In this document: piece by piece, positions 52,935 through 61,028 of the stretch
How the letters are laid out: every line of letters begins with the position of its first letter
Numbering within the stretch: the first letter of the stretch is position 1
Source: JAYPHU01 sp038127535
GTDB taxonomy: Bacteria; Pseudomonadota; Alphaproteobacteria; Rhodospirillales; UBA2165
NCBI GenBank assembly: GCA_038127535.1
Contig: JAYPHU010000006.1
Span: forward strand, 1-64,000
Direction: 5' to 3'
Length of the DNA: 64,000 bases
Position numbers and translations under genes: made by a program
Notes under the pieces: generated by a model
Database searches by the model: none
What the model was told of the DNA's origin: nothing
Seen by the model: only the letters and a program-made list of their open reading frames with translations

Positions 52935-53083
52935 ACTGGGAGCAAGGCTACTGCCGTTCCACATCACAATCAATGAATCCTCGTGTGCGCAATAACGCGA
53001 TCTCTGCGTGACGATCTTTGGAACTTGGGATATGGAGGCTGCATGACGACGTTGAATGTCTCTTTCGTTGGTCAGGTAGTGCC

Positions 53084-54325
53084 GTGAACCTGAGCTGGAT
53101 CGTAGGCGGCGCCGGCCAGGTTTTGGCAAGCCGGAATTATCGCATTTATTGGCTCGGTAATTCATTCTCCATTCTCGGGTTTTGGATGCATAAGCTAGCG
53201 CTGGGGGTGTTGGTCTGGGAGATGACCGCCTCGCCGCTTTGGCTTGGCGTGATCGGATTTGCCGCCCTGTTCCCGGCCTTTATCCTGTCGCCGTTTTCCG
53301 GCGCCGTCGGCGACAGGTTCGGCATACGTAAGACGGCGATGTTTGCCCTGCTGGTGGCGGGCACCAGTGCCGCGCTTCTGGGCATTGCCGTGCTGATGGA
53401 TATGCACAATATCTGGATCGTTGCTCTGCTCACGGCGCTTCAGGGTCTCGGTTTTGCGTTTGATTTGCCTGCGCGGCAGGGGTTGGTGCCTATCCTGGTG
53501 GATCGCCCGGTTCTTTCGGCAGCCATTGCCCTGAATACAACCACGTTCCATCTGGGCGCGACCATTGGGCCGGGATTGTTCTTTGTCTTTGCTCAGTTTT
53601 TGGATCTCGAGTTGGCTTTCCTGTTGAATGCGGCCAGTTTCTATTACTTCATGCATTGTCTGAATTCGCTCGACCTGCCGCCCCGGCCGGTCAAGGATTT
53701 GACCGGCACCACGCTTCTGACCGATATGCGGGACGGTTTGATCTATGCCTGGACCGATCCCGGCATTCGCGCCCTTTTTCTGATGGCCATCATTCCGCAT
53801 TTGTTGATCCGGCCGTTCGTCGATCTGTTGCCCGGCTATTCGGATGTGATTTTCCAGCGCGGTGCGGACGGAGTGGCGATATTGGCTGCGTCTTTCGGAC
53901 TGGGCTCCTTCGTGTTCGGCTTATGGCTGGCGCGGCGGGGCAGGACCAGTGGTTTGGCGCGGATCAATGTAATCTCGATCCTGTTCTGCACGATCTTTTT
54001 GTTCGGATTCGCGACCACCGGTCATTTTTGGTTCGCCGCCGGTTGCCTGTTCGGCGGCGGCGTTTGCATCATCGCCTTCGCGGTGGCCAACCAGAGTTTG
54101 GTTCAGAATGCGGTTGATCCCACCAAGCGGGCGCGCGTGATCAGCCTTAGCACGGGGCTAGCCGTCGGGTTGCCAGCCACCGGCGCCTTAGTGTTGGGTT
54201 CATTGTCCGAAACGTTTGGGCTTCAGGCGCCCTTGGCCGGCGCCATGATACTGGGGCTCGTCGTCTGGTTTTGGACGTCGAGAGGCATTCTTAGGAATGC
54301 CGAGGAATTGGAGAAAGAGGGATAG
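53084..54325 (+). CDS. MFS transporter (EntS/MFS_3-like)
   Basis: Start set at GTG 53084 (VNLSWIVGGAGQVLASRNYR), 413 residues; the open frame begins at 53018. Twelve TM helices, opening NYRIYWLGNSFSILGFWMHK, with motif A as SPFSGAVGDRFGIRKTAMF and LQGLGFAFDLPARQGLVPIL. The pattern fits the MFS_3 exporters such as EntS that secrete siderophores or small metabolites. Followed by a terminator hairpin. Substrate unknown. Confidence 0.85.
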   Translation: MNLSWIVGGAGQVLASRNYRIYWLGNSFSILGFWMHKLALGVLVWEMTASPLWLGVIGFAALFPAFILSPFSGAVGDRFGIRKTAMFALLVAGTSAALLGIAVLMDMHNIWIVALLTALQGLGFAFDLPARQGLVPILVDRPVLSAAIALNTTTFHLGATIGPGLFFVFAQFLDLELAFLLNAASFYYFMHCLNSLDLPPRPVKDLTGTTLLTDMRDGLIYAWTDPGIRALFLMAIIPHLLIRPFVDLLPGYSDVIFQRGADGVAILAASFGLGSFVFGLWLARRGRTSGLARINVISILFCTIFLFGFATTGHFWFAAGCLFGGGVCIIAFAVANQSLVQNAVDPTKRARVISLSTGLAVGLPATGALVLGSLSETFGLQAPLAGAMILGLVVWFWTSRGILRNAEELEKEG

Positions 54326-54346
54326 GAGCGTGATCACCTCAAAAGA

Positions 54347-54372
54347 AAACCCGCCGTCGCTGCAGCGGGTTT
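54347..54372. terminator. Rho-independent terminator between MFS and cspA-like genes
   Basis: Stem aaacccgc / gcgggttt (8 bp) with a ten-base loop cgtcgctgca, flanked by A-rich and T-rich sides. It serves the plus-strand MFS gene and the convergent minus-strand cold-shock gene whose stop is at 54411. Confidence 0.75.
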
Positions 54373-54410
54373 ATCTCGATTAATAGATCAATGGTCGGTT
54401 CAACCGGCGG

Positions 54411-54617
54411 TTATTCAACTGCCGATAATTCGACGGCTTTCATCCCCTTGGGTTCTTCGACGGCCTGGTAGTTTACCTTCTGACCCTCACTCAGTTCCTG
54501 CATGCCACTGGCCAAAACGGCGGTGATGTGGACGAACACGTCCTTGTCCCCTTCGTCCGGCACAATGAAGCCGAAACCCTTCGTCTTATTGAACCATTTT
54601 ACTGTTCCGGTAGCCAT
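54411..54617 (-). CDS. cold-shock protein (CspA family)
   Basis: 68 residues from ATG 54617 behind GGGAGGCGTT. Five-stranded OB fold binding single-stranded nucleic acids as an RNA chaperone. RNP1-like KGFGFIVPD and RNP2-like VFVHITAV are visible, with ATGTVKWFNKTKGFGFI as the N-terminus. An upstream in-frame ATG (54641) would add eight residues but has no such ribosome-binding site. Single-gene unit. Confidence 0.96.
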   Translation of the reverse strand: MATGTVKWFNKTKGFGFIVPDEGDKDVFVHITAVLASGMQELSEGQKVNYQAVEEPKGMKAVELSAVE

Positions 54618-54815
54618 AACGCCTCCCTTCCGATGTACCACTCAACCTGGCGAATTCAGGCCAGGCCGCAACGAACGCGCATTAATTTTCATGTTTTTTG
54701 GGCGTTTATCAGCGCTTTAGATACGCAAAACGCGGATTTCGCCTCTTCTGCGGACGAGCGCACTTTTATGCTAACCGGAGTTTGATTTGCCAAACAAGTA
54801 AAAAATTCAGGAGTA

Positions 54816-55379
54816 CTATGCTGCTCGGCGCAACTTGAGCTTCATCGCGACCACATCATAGAGGTCCAAACCGGTGATGTCAGCGATTTCGGAGAACGGC
54901 AACGAGGTTTCCCGCAGCAGGACTTCGGCATGTTTGACCGGGTTGCGCCGGGCCTTGGAAAACCTGCGCGGCCGGTCATTGGCTTTCTTTTTGCGGTTTT
55001 CCTCCTTGTCCAGCCCGCGAGACTTGGCCTTTTTCAGCGCCTCTTGCCAACGGCCCTTTTCATCCTGCTGGGCCTTGGCATCGGCGGCATAGTGTTGATA
55101 GGCGCGGCGATCAATGTTGGACGGGTGGGTGCGCGCTGTCCGGGCGTAGACTTTCGGGTCTTCTTGAACCTCCGGTTGCCAGCTGGCCGCTTCGTCGATG
55201 GACATGCCGTGCTTACGCGCCAGCCGGTTGGCCGCCGCCAAGGCATTGGCGCGCTCGCCCTCGAACTTGGAACTGTTGGCCAGTTCTAGCAGATTGCGAA
55301 ACCGCACCCGGTCAGCTTCTGGAAAGTCGGTGGAAATCAATCCTCTCCCGGCATCTAAAAAAACAACCAATATTACCAC
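54816..55379 (-). CDS. DUF2786-domain protein with C-terminal HTH-like segment
   Basis: 187 residues from GTG 55379; the true start may be slightly downstream. The N-terminal region RFRNLLELANSSKFEGERAN followed by ALAAANRLARKHGMSIDEA matches DUF2786. The middle is highly charged, and the C-terminus (VKHAEVLLRETSLPFSEIAD, ITGLDLYDVVAMKLKLR) reads as a helix-turn-helix. Function unknown; DNA binding is a reasonable guess. Divergent from the broken cupin gene. Confidence 0.7.
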   Translation of the reverse strand: MVILVVFLDAGRGLISTDFPEADRVRFRNLLELANSSKFEGERANALAAANRLARKHGMSIDEAASWQPEVQEDPKVYARTARTHPSNIDRRAYQHYAADAKAQQDEKGRWQEALKKAKSRGLDKEENRKKKANDRPRRFSKARRNPVKHAEVLLRETSLPFSEIADITGLDLYDVVAMKLKLRRAA

Positions 55380-55496
55380 GTACGGCGACGCAAAGGGTTA
55401 ATTTGGGACAGATTTCGTGGAAATTTCGGGCTTTCGTGTGCTTTGCACCGAATTGTATGACTGGCATGTTCCATTTCGCCGGAAAGGAGGCGCATA

Positions 55497-55955
55497 ATGA
55501 CGAAGAATATTCGCCGGGTGGTCACCGGGCACGATGAAGCCGGCAAGGCCGTGGTCAAATTCGACGACATCGGCGTGAACAGAGCCTCCGGACGGCCGGT
55601 ACAATACCGCCAACTCATCTGGACCACGGAAGAACTGCCGGTCCAATTCGAAGCCAAGCCCGACGATCTTGGTGATCGGGATATCGCGACCACGATCCCC
55701 GGCGGCTCGGTGTTCCGGGCGGTGTAATATGGCCCGGGCGTGACGCCGCGCAATCACCGGACCGACAGCATCGACTATGCGGTGGTCATCTCAGGCGAAA
55801 TTGACATGGAGATGGATGATACCGTGGTGCATTTGAGTGCGGGCGACGTTCTCGTGCAAAGGGACACCATCCACAACTGGTTCAATAACGGGACCAAGCC
55901 CTGTGTCATCGCCTTTGTGCTGATATCCGCGGAAGGTGAGACGGCCGTGGGGTGA
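55497..55955 (+). pseudogene. cupin-domain protein split by an in-frame TAA
   Basis: ATG at 55497 with GGAAAGGAGGCGCATA upstream opens TKNIRRVVTGHDEAGKAVVK and reaches TIPGGSVFRAV, where TAA (55725-55727) stops it. The same frame continues YGPGVTPRNHRTDSIDYAVV, ISGEIDMEMDDTVVHLSAGD, VLVQRDTIHNWFNNG to 55955. Relatives carry a polar residue and then a 'fpPG..pr.HrTdtiDy.vvlsGei' run, so Gln (CAA to TAA) would fit. Both cupin motifs and their His/Glu ligands are in the second half. A re-initiated 72-residue product from GTG 55740 could still fold. Confidence 0.8.
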
Positions 55956-55958
55956 GGT

Positions 55959-56693
55959 TTACGCCACCAGGGCCAGACGGCCGCGCATAAGACGCTGGCG
56001 CATCATGCGCAAGGCGAGTTTGGCGCCGTTCTGTGCGGTTTTCGGCCAATGTACACAAAACCGAAATCCGTTCAGGGAGCAATAGGGCTGGAAATCCGAA
56101 ACCACAGCGTCAGCGGGCAGGATTGCTTCGTGGGAATTGTCGAGAACAAATTCCCACCCGCTCAGCTGAACGGTCGGAACGGCGTGATCAGCGCCGCCTA
56201 TCCGTTTCAGCCAGACCAGGCGGAGCCTCTCTGCGTGAAAGACCAAAACACGCAGAGATAAGTATTTTGCGAAGGCATATTCCTCAGACCCGTCCCGGCA
56301 GCGAAAATGCATCACCGGCGCAGCCCAGGCGCGGGATTTTCCAAATTCGGCAATTTCGTGAATGCTCGTCATCTGATTGACGTAGCGGTTGACGCCGGCC
56401 ACCTGGCCTTTGGCGCCGAACGGTTTCAATTTATCCACCATGTTCAGCCAGTCGCCGACTGGCGCTGTTCGCCCGCAAGGATGTTTGTCGTCCTTTGCGA
56501 TATTGGCGAACAGCGCCTCCGGGTCGCCCACCGTTCTTTTCCGCGCGCCAAAAGGCCCAACCAGCCGGTTAGGGGCTGTGCGGATATCGGGGGACTGCAA
56601 ATGATCGAAGACTTTGGCCTGATCCGGCTCAACGGGAGGGCGCACAGGGGCGCGGAATGGGAACCACTTCCCACTGGCCTGGGTATTTATCAT
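55959..56693 (-). CDS. BTLCP (transglutaminase-like cysteine proteinase) family protein with Cys replaced by Ser
   Basis: 244 residues. The region QVAGVNRYVNQMTS, then AWAAPVMHFRCRDGSEEYAF, AKYLSLRVLVFHAERLRLVW, HAVPTVQLSGWEFVLDNSHE follows the BTLCP (LapG-like) catalytic core. In active members the motif is GDCEDYA-x-AKY; here it is DGSEEYAFAKY with Ser136 at the nucleophile place. His170 and Asp185 of the presumed triad remain, and a Cys lies four residues earlier (Cys132). No signal peptide is seen. Probably inactive or altered; could be early decay. Convergent with the broken cupin gene. Confidence 0.7.
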   Translation of the reverse strand: MINTQASGKWFPFRAPVRPPVEPDQAKVFDHLQSPDIRTAPNRLVGPFGARKRTVGDPEALFANIAKDDKHPCGRTAPVGDWLNMVDKLKPFGAKGQVAGVNRYVNQMTSIHEIAEFGKSRAWAAPVMHFRCRDGSEEYAFAKYLSLRVLVFHAERLRLVWLKRIGGADHAVPTVQLSGWEFVLDNSHEAILPADAVVSDFQPYCSLNGFRFCVHWPKTAQNGAKLALRMMRQRLMRGRLALVA

Positions 56694-56844
56694 GTTTTGA
56701 GTCCTGGGTGTTACTCAAATCGCAAAAAGACATAAGCAACGGGCATGCCAAACTAACGTACTTGAATCCCATAATAATTTTCGAAAGTGGCAGTAAAACA
56801 TCGGTTTTAGGGCAGAATCTGCCTAGTCAAAGATCCCTCTCGCC
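56694..56844. other. intergenic, nothing recognised
   Basis: 151 bp between the BTLCP-like gene and the end of the broken sensor kinase. Moderately AT-rich ('acgtacttgaatcccataataattttcg'). No ORF, hairpin or repeat was identified. Confidence 0.5.
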
Positions 56845-58725
56845 TCAGGCTAGGGAGCTGACGTTGCCGTTCTGAAGATAGGTTTCGATGGTCGATTTGA
56901 GCGTCGAAACATCCACCGGTTTGGTGAAATATTCGTCAAATCCGACCGATTGTCCAAGCCGCACATCGGCGGGTATGGCGCGGGCGGTCAGGGGGATCAC
57001 CGACACATGGGCGGTCTGTTCGCTGCTGCGCAGTGTCTTGAAAAAGCTCACCCCGTCCATATCGGCCAGGTTCAGATCGAGGATAATCAGGTCAGGGACC
57101 CGGCGGCCGATAGCGGACAAGGCGTCTTGGCTGTTGGTGGCGCCTTCGAAATTGGCGTCATCGATGAGTCCGACGACTTCCTAGGCAAACTGCATATTGG
57201 CGCGGTTGTCCTCCACACAGAGAACAAGATTCCCGAGGGATCGGGCAGCCGCGTTCCCATCCACGAAAGACTGCTTCTTCACCTCGCCGGGCGTGGCCTC
57301 GGGCAGGTCGACCCAAAACGTGGAACCCTCGCCGATTTCACTATTAACGCCGAGTTTTCCGCCCAGGGAATTGACCAGGTGACGCGCAATCGCCAGCCCT
57401 AAACCGGCACCGGAAACATTACTGGATTCTCGGCCAAGCCGGTTAAACGGCTCAAACGAAGACGCCATACGATCCTTGGGAATACCGTCACCGGTATCCT
57501 GAACAGTGATGTGCATCTGGCTTTTTGCCCGCCGTTCAATCCGGACGGTCACACTGCCGCCGGATCTGTTGTACTTAATGCCGTTGGACAGAAATGTCGT
57601 GATGATCTGATGTAGACAATTTTCGTCCGCCCAAACAGCCGAATGGTCCTCGGCATTGGCTTCAAATCTCAGGATAATTATGGCTTCTGCGGCGCGAGTC
57701 TTCATGGCGGCCAGGCAGGCTCTGATTCCGGCCGCCAGCTCAATATGCTCCAACTCCGGATCGACGGAGTAGGTTTCCATTTCCGCATAATTGAGAATCT
57801 GGGTCACCAGACCCAACAGGTTCTCTCCCGCGGAAATAATCTCCTTGGAGTAATGATCAATCTTGCCCCGGTCCGGAAGCTTCATGTAGCCGTTCAGGAG
57901 TTGCGCATAGCCGAGGATCGAATTTAGGGGTGTGCGGAGTTCATGGCTCATGGAAGACAGAAAGTCGGACTTAACTTTGGCGGCGTTTTCGGACTCCTGG
58001 ATGGCGTATAGTAGTTGTTCTTCTGTACTGCACCCGCGCGTTGACCTCGGACGCCAGATGGTTGTTCAGGTTTTCAATCTTGTGCTTGTCGTCCGACAGG
58101 TCCTCGAACAGGTTTGGGTATTCAAAGCGCAGGCGGGTTTGCTCGATCAGCGCTGTATTGAGCCGCCGGGCGGCGGCAATCAGGAATAAGGTCAACACGG
58201 TCGCCAAAGCGCCGGTGGTATATCCAAGTTCGGTTCTCTACATGAAGAAAAGTAAGATCGCGGGAACGACTGCCGGCAGAACAAACTGACATAGGTTCTG
58301 ATCGAGGGGAGCAGTGACACCATGGCGCCGGATGCCAATCCGCCCAGCACCAAGGCGGAGAATATCTGCAGTTCGGGGCTCGCACCCGGGATATAAAAGA
58401 TCGCCGCCGCGCCAAACACCAAGCCGCTCAGGGCGAGGGCAGCGGTATGGCGGTCGAGACAATATTTGACGTTTTCTGGCGTCTCGGCCAGGTCGCGATA
58501 GCGCCGCGAGAGCCAGAACCGGTAAAAGCAGATGGCCGAGATCGTCAGGATGAGGGGCAAAGACGATTGCAGCGGCGTGGAGTCACGCTGAATCAACGCC
58601 AGTATGATGATCACCGCGACCTGGATGATGACGCCGACGGCGTTGAACAGCAATCTGGCCTGCGCCAGAAGAATTTCCGGGGCGTGATTATCTTTTGAAA
58701 TTCGTTGATGCGCCAACACGTCCAT
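56845..58725 (-). pseudogene. hybrid sensor histidine kinase-response regulator, two nonsense codons and two frameshifts
   Basis: ATG 58725 opens a membrane domain of about six TM helices (LLFNAVGVIIQVAVIIILAL and LSGLVFGAAAIFYIPGASPE). Near 58272 a T4-to-T3 change shifts frame; it goes on FVLPAVVPAILLFFM, TAG (58238), RTELGYTTGALATVLTLFLI and a coiled coil. A one-base gain near 58033 then precedes EEQLLYAIQESENAAKVKSD. HisKA (MSHELRTPLNS), N box FLSNGIKYNRSGG, G boxes DTGDGIPKD and GAGLGLAIARHLV are intact. TAG at 57181 then cuts the receiver after LCVEDNRANMQFA; the rest (PDLIILDLNLADMDG, FTKPVDVS) runs to 56845. Encoded a membrane-bound phosphorelay kinase; now inactivated. Confidence 0.82.
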
Positions 58726-58916
58726 TGCGGAATGGCTTTCCGTTTAACACCAGGGTATAGAGGCTCATTTCGTATTTTCGTGATCGTATCACGCGCCCAA
58801 AGCAGGTTGTACCGAGCGATAGTACCTACCCGTATACGGATGAACAATAAACTAAATTAATATAATAAAATCAACGTATTATGTTTCTATTCTAAGAAAG
58901 TAATAGAGATAAGTAC
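58726..58916. other. AT-rich intergenic stretch
   Basis: 191 bp, markedly AT-rich from about 58840 ('aacaataaactaaattaatataataaaatc'), between the MFS gene stop and the broken kinase start. It should hold the lost kinase promoter. No ORF is supported. Confidence 0.5.
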
Positions 58917-60104
58917 CTAGGAATGCTCCAACCGTCTGATCCATTGGGCCAGGATCAGGTTAATACCCGTCAATGCCAGCAAGACCCAACCCGCGTGATC
59001 CCAGGCGCCGGTCTGCACGACCACAAAAGCGACAATGGGCGGACCAATCAACTGACCGCCCTGAGAACCCTGGTAAATAAGACCGTTTGTGGTGCCGAGT
59101 TGCGCCGGAGACGGGCTGTGCACCGGTGCGCCGCCAAGGATGGCCGCCGGTTGCATGCCGCCGCAGAAGGAAAAGACCAGAACCAGGAGATACCGGATAC
59201 CATCCGGGAGCCAATCAGGAAAGGCGAGGAGGGCGGTCGTCCCCATGATCCCGCTGCCGAGTGTGATCAGCAGCCATCTTAGGATTTGTTTGTGCACCAG
59301 CCAGGTGCCGAACCAGTTGCCGGGAATGTTGATGGCGAGCGCGATGGCCGTGAGCGTGGCGGCGATTTCCAGGCTGAGCCCTTTTTCCTCGATGGCGAAA
59401 GTGGGGAGCCAAACCATCATCGCCATCCATTGGAAGGTATAGGTGGAGAAACAAATGGTCAGGATCCACGGGCCTGGCCGGGACGTGGTGAGTTTTACGT
59501 TTTGCCAGTGACTCGTGCTTTCGGTCTTTTTGGGAGGGGCATGCCGCCGAAAGCTGATCATCGCCACAACCAGGAAAACCAGGGACAAAATGGCCGTGAG
59601 CAGCCACAAATTGCGCCAGCCGCCCTGCGTGATCACCCAAGGCGCGGCGATGATGGCGATGGTCATGCCGATGGGGGTGACGCTGCTCCAGAAACTTACC
59701 GCCGTAAGGCGGTCTTTTTCGGCAGCGATCTGCGCGATGAGCGAGGGCGTTGCGATCATCAAACCGATATACCCGGCGCCTTCCAGGGCGCGGCTGATCA
59801 GCATTTCGAAGGACGACTGAGCCAAACCGCCCCAAACGCCGCCGCCGGCCATCAGCAACATGGCCAGGGCCATCATGCGACCATGGCCCAGCCGGTCGGT
59901 CAGCAGGCCGAAGCCGATGCCGAGACCGGTGCCGATCAGGCTGAAGATAGAGACGATCCAGCCGGCGGTCACCAGGCCGATCTTTAGTTCGTCCCGCATA
60001 AGAGGCAGGGCCGGCGGGGTTTTGCCCACGTAAAACGCGCCGACGATTCCAATCGTCAGCGCGATGACAATAAGCCGCCACGGCGTGTTTTGCTCAGCGC
60101 TCAC
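58917..60104 (-). CDS. MFS transporter (CynX/NimT-like)
   Basis: 395 residues from GTG 60104. Twelve TM helices: MPWRLIVIALTIGIVGAF-like start (TPWRLIVIALTIGIVGAFYV), motif A GLLTDRLGHGRMMALAML, and GAGYIGLMIATPSLIAQIAA. The central loop has RRHAPPKKTESTSHWQNVK. Resembles the cyanate/nitroimidazole-type branch of MFS; substrate unknown. A 43-bp gap separates it from the small membrane protein gene, which lies downstream of nothing else. Confidence 0.82.
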   Translation of the reverse strand: MSAEQNTPWRLIVIALTIGIVGAFYVGKTPPALPLMRDELKIGLVTAGWIVSIFSLIGTGLGIGFGLLTDRLGHGRMMALAMLLMAGGGVWGGLAQSSFEMLISRALEGAGYIGLMIATPSLIAQIAAEKDRLTAVSFWSSVTPIGMTIAIIAAPWVITQGGWRNLWLLTAILSLVFLVVAMISFRRHAPPKKTESTSHWQNVKLTTSRPGPWILTICFSTYTFQWMAMMVWLPTFAIEEKGLSLEIAATLTAIALAINIPGNWFGTWLVHKQILRWLLITLGSGIMGTTALLAFPDWLPDGIRYLLVLVFSFCGGMQPAAILGGAPVHSPSPAQLGTTNGLIYQGSQGGQLIGPPIVAFVVVQTGAWDHAGWVLLALTGINLILAQWIRRLEHS

Positions 60105-60147
60105 ACCGGAGTATCCCCTTTACGCCAGGGGGTGGGCAATTGGAAAA

Positions 60148-60483
60148 TCAGCGGGCGATTGTGCCGTCTTCGAGCACCAACGTGGGAAACTTCTGACGCA
60201 GTAGGTCTATGGCCCGTTGCTCCGAAACCCCTTTGGGCGCGCGAAGGCTAAGCGAGACTTGTTGCAGACGAGGGCCTGATTCCCGATTAGTGATCCAGAA
60301 ACCCATGTCCTGAGCAACCCGGTCCAATTCTTTGGGCGGGTTGACGACGATGAGTTCTGCGCGTGGTCCGGATGCCGTTGTTTGGTTGGACAGCCAGCCG
60401 GTGAAGAACCAACCGGCGACGAACAACGGCACCACGGAAAGCGCCATCCTAGTGATCTTTGAGTTTTTGCTTTTCATAAGCAC
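60148..60483 (-). CDS. small membrane-anchored hypothetical protein
   Basis: 111 residues (109 from the second ATG at 60477, MKSKNSKITRMALSVVPLFV). One N-terminal TM helix, then an extracytoplasmic domain of about 75 residues (AELIVVNPPKELDRVAQDMG, QQVSLSLRAPKGVSEQRAID). The alternation of strands and helices suggests a small folded periplasmic domain. No family recognised. Its direction and closeness suggest co-transcription with the MFS gene downstream. Confidence 0.55.
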   Translation of the reverse strand: MLMKSKNSKITRMALSVVPLFVAGWFFTGWLSNQTTASGPRAELIVVNPPKELDRVAQDMGFWITNRESGPRLQQVSLSLRAPKGVSEQRAIDLLRQKFPTLVLEDGTIAR

Positions 60484-60751
60484 ACCTGAACCAGTTCTTG
60501 ATACTGAATCAGAAATGCTTAAAGAAATGTATATGCACTAAATTGGACTGTTTTTAGCAGTTTTTCAGATGGTGCTGCGCCGTTTGCCAACACCAAAAAC
60601 CGCAAATCTTAACAATTGCAGTTAAATAAATTTCTGCCCTGGCTTTTGGCGGGGAAAGATAGGGCACTCGCACCTTCGGGGGAGTAGTGGGGTATGCGAG
60701 GGGATGCTGGCACAAGTGCCCTAAACTCTTTCACGCTTATCGTCGAGTCGT
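60484..60751. other. intergenic, no gene seen
   Basis: 268 bp upstream of the small membrane protein gene. Holds T/A-rich tracts (for example 'aaccgcaaatcttaacaattgcagttaaataaatttc') that could include its promoter. No supported ORF or hairpin. Confidence 0.5.
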
Positions 60752-60928
60752 CTACGCGATCTTATAAGTTAATCCGTTCCCACGCTTACGGCCTTGTTCC
60801 GTCATATTCAGCGCGGCCAGAAGTGCCTGCTCTTCACTTCGAAAACGTCCGGGCATCATGTAACACTCTACCTTATCGAATATCACCCAATCGTCAGAGG
60901 TGTTCTGGTACTGGACTGAGTAGCGCAT
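60752..60928 (-). CDS. small conserved-looking protein, 58 residues
   Basis: Short ORF from ATG 60928, 7 nt after an AGTGAGGAGAGC ribosome-binding site, to TAG 60752. The protein starts MRYSVQYQNTSDDWVIFDKV and contains CYMMPGRFRSEEQALLAALN and TEQGRKRGNGLTYKIA. The sequence has a mixed alpha/beta pattern (strand-strand-helix-strand) and normal composition. No family recognised. The strong ribosome-binding site and correct placement ahead of the GMC oxidoreductase gene, about 100 bp away, argue that it is real. Confidence 0.62.
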   Translation of the reverse strand: MRYSVQYQNTSDDWVIFDKVECYMMPGRFRSEEQALLAALNMTEQGRKRGNGLTYKIA

Positions 60929-61028
60929 TCTGCTCTCCTCACTGGATTTGTTTTTGTTGAGGATGAGAATAGCGCCAATTCCTTACCAATCCGTGAATCG
61001 GCAGTGGTTTTTTTTAAGGAAGTCGAGC

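Noticed and set aside
1..58725. Reassigned stop codons (TAA/TAG read as Gln) across the genome
   Set aside because: Well conserved genes such as glnA, glnB, recG and mfd end at TAA or TAG at their normal family lengths, and frameshifts occur in the same broken genes, so mutation is the simpler explanation.
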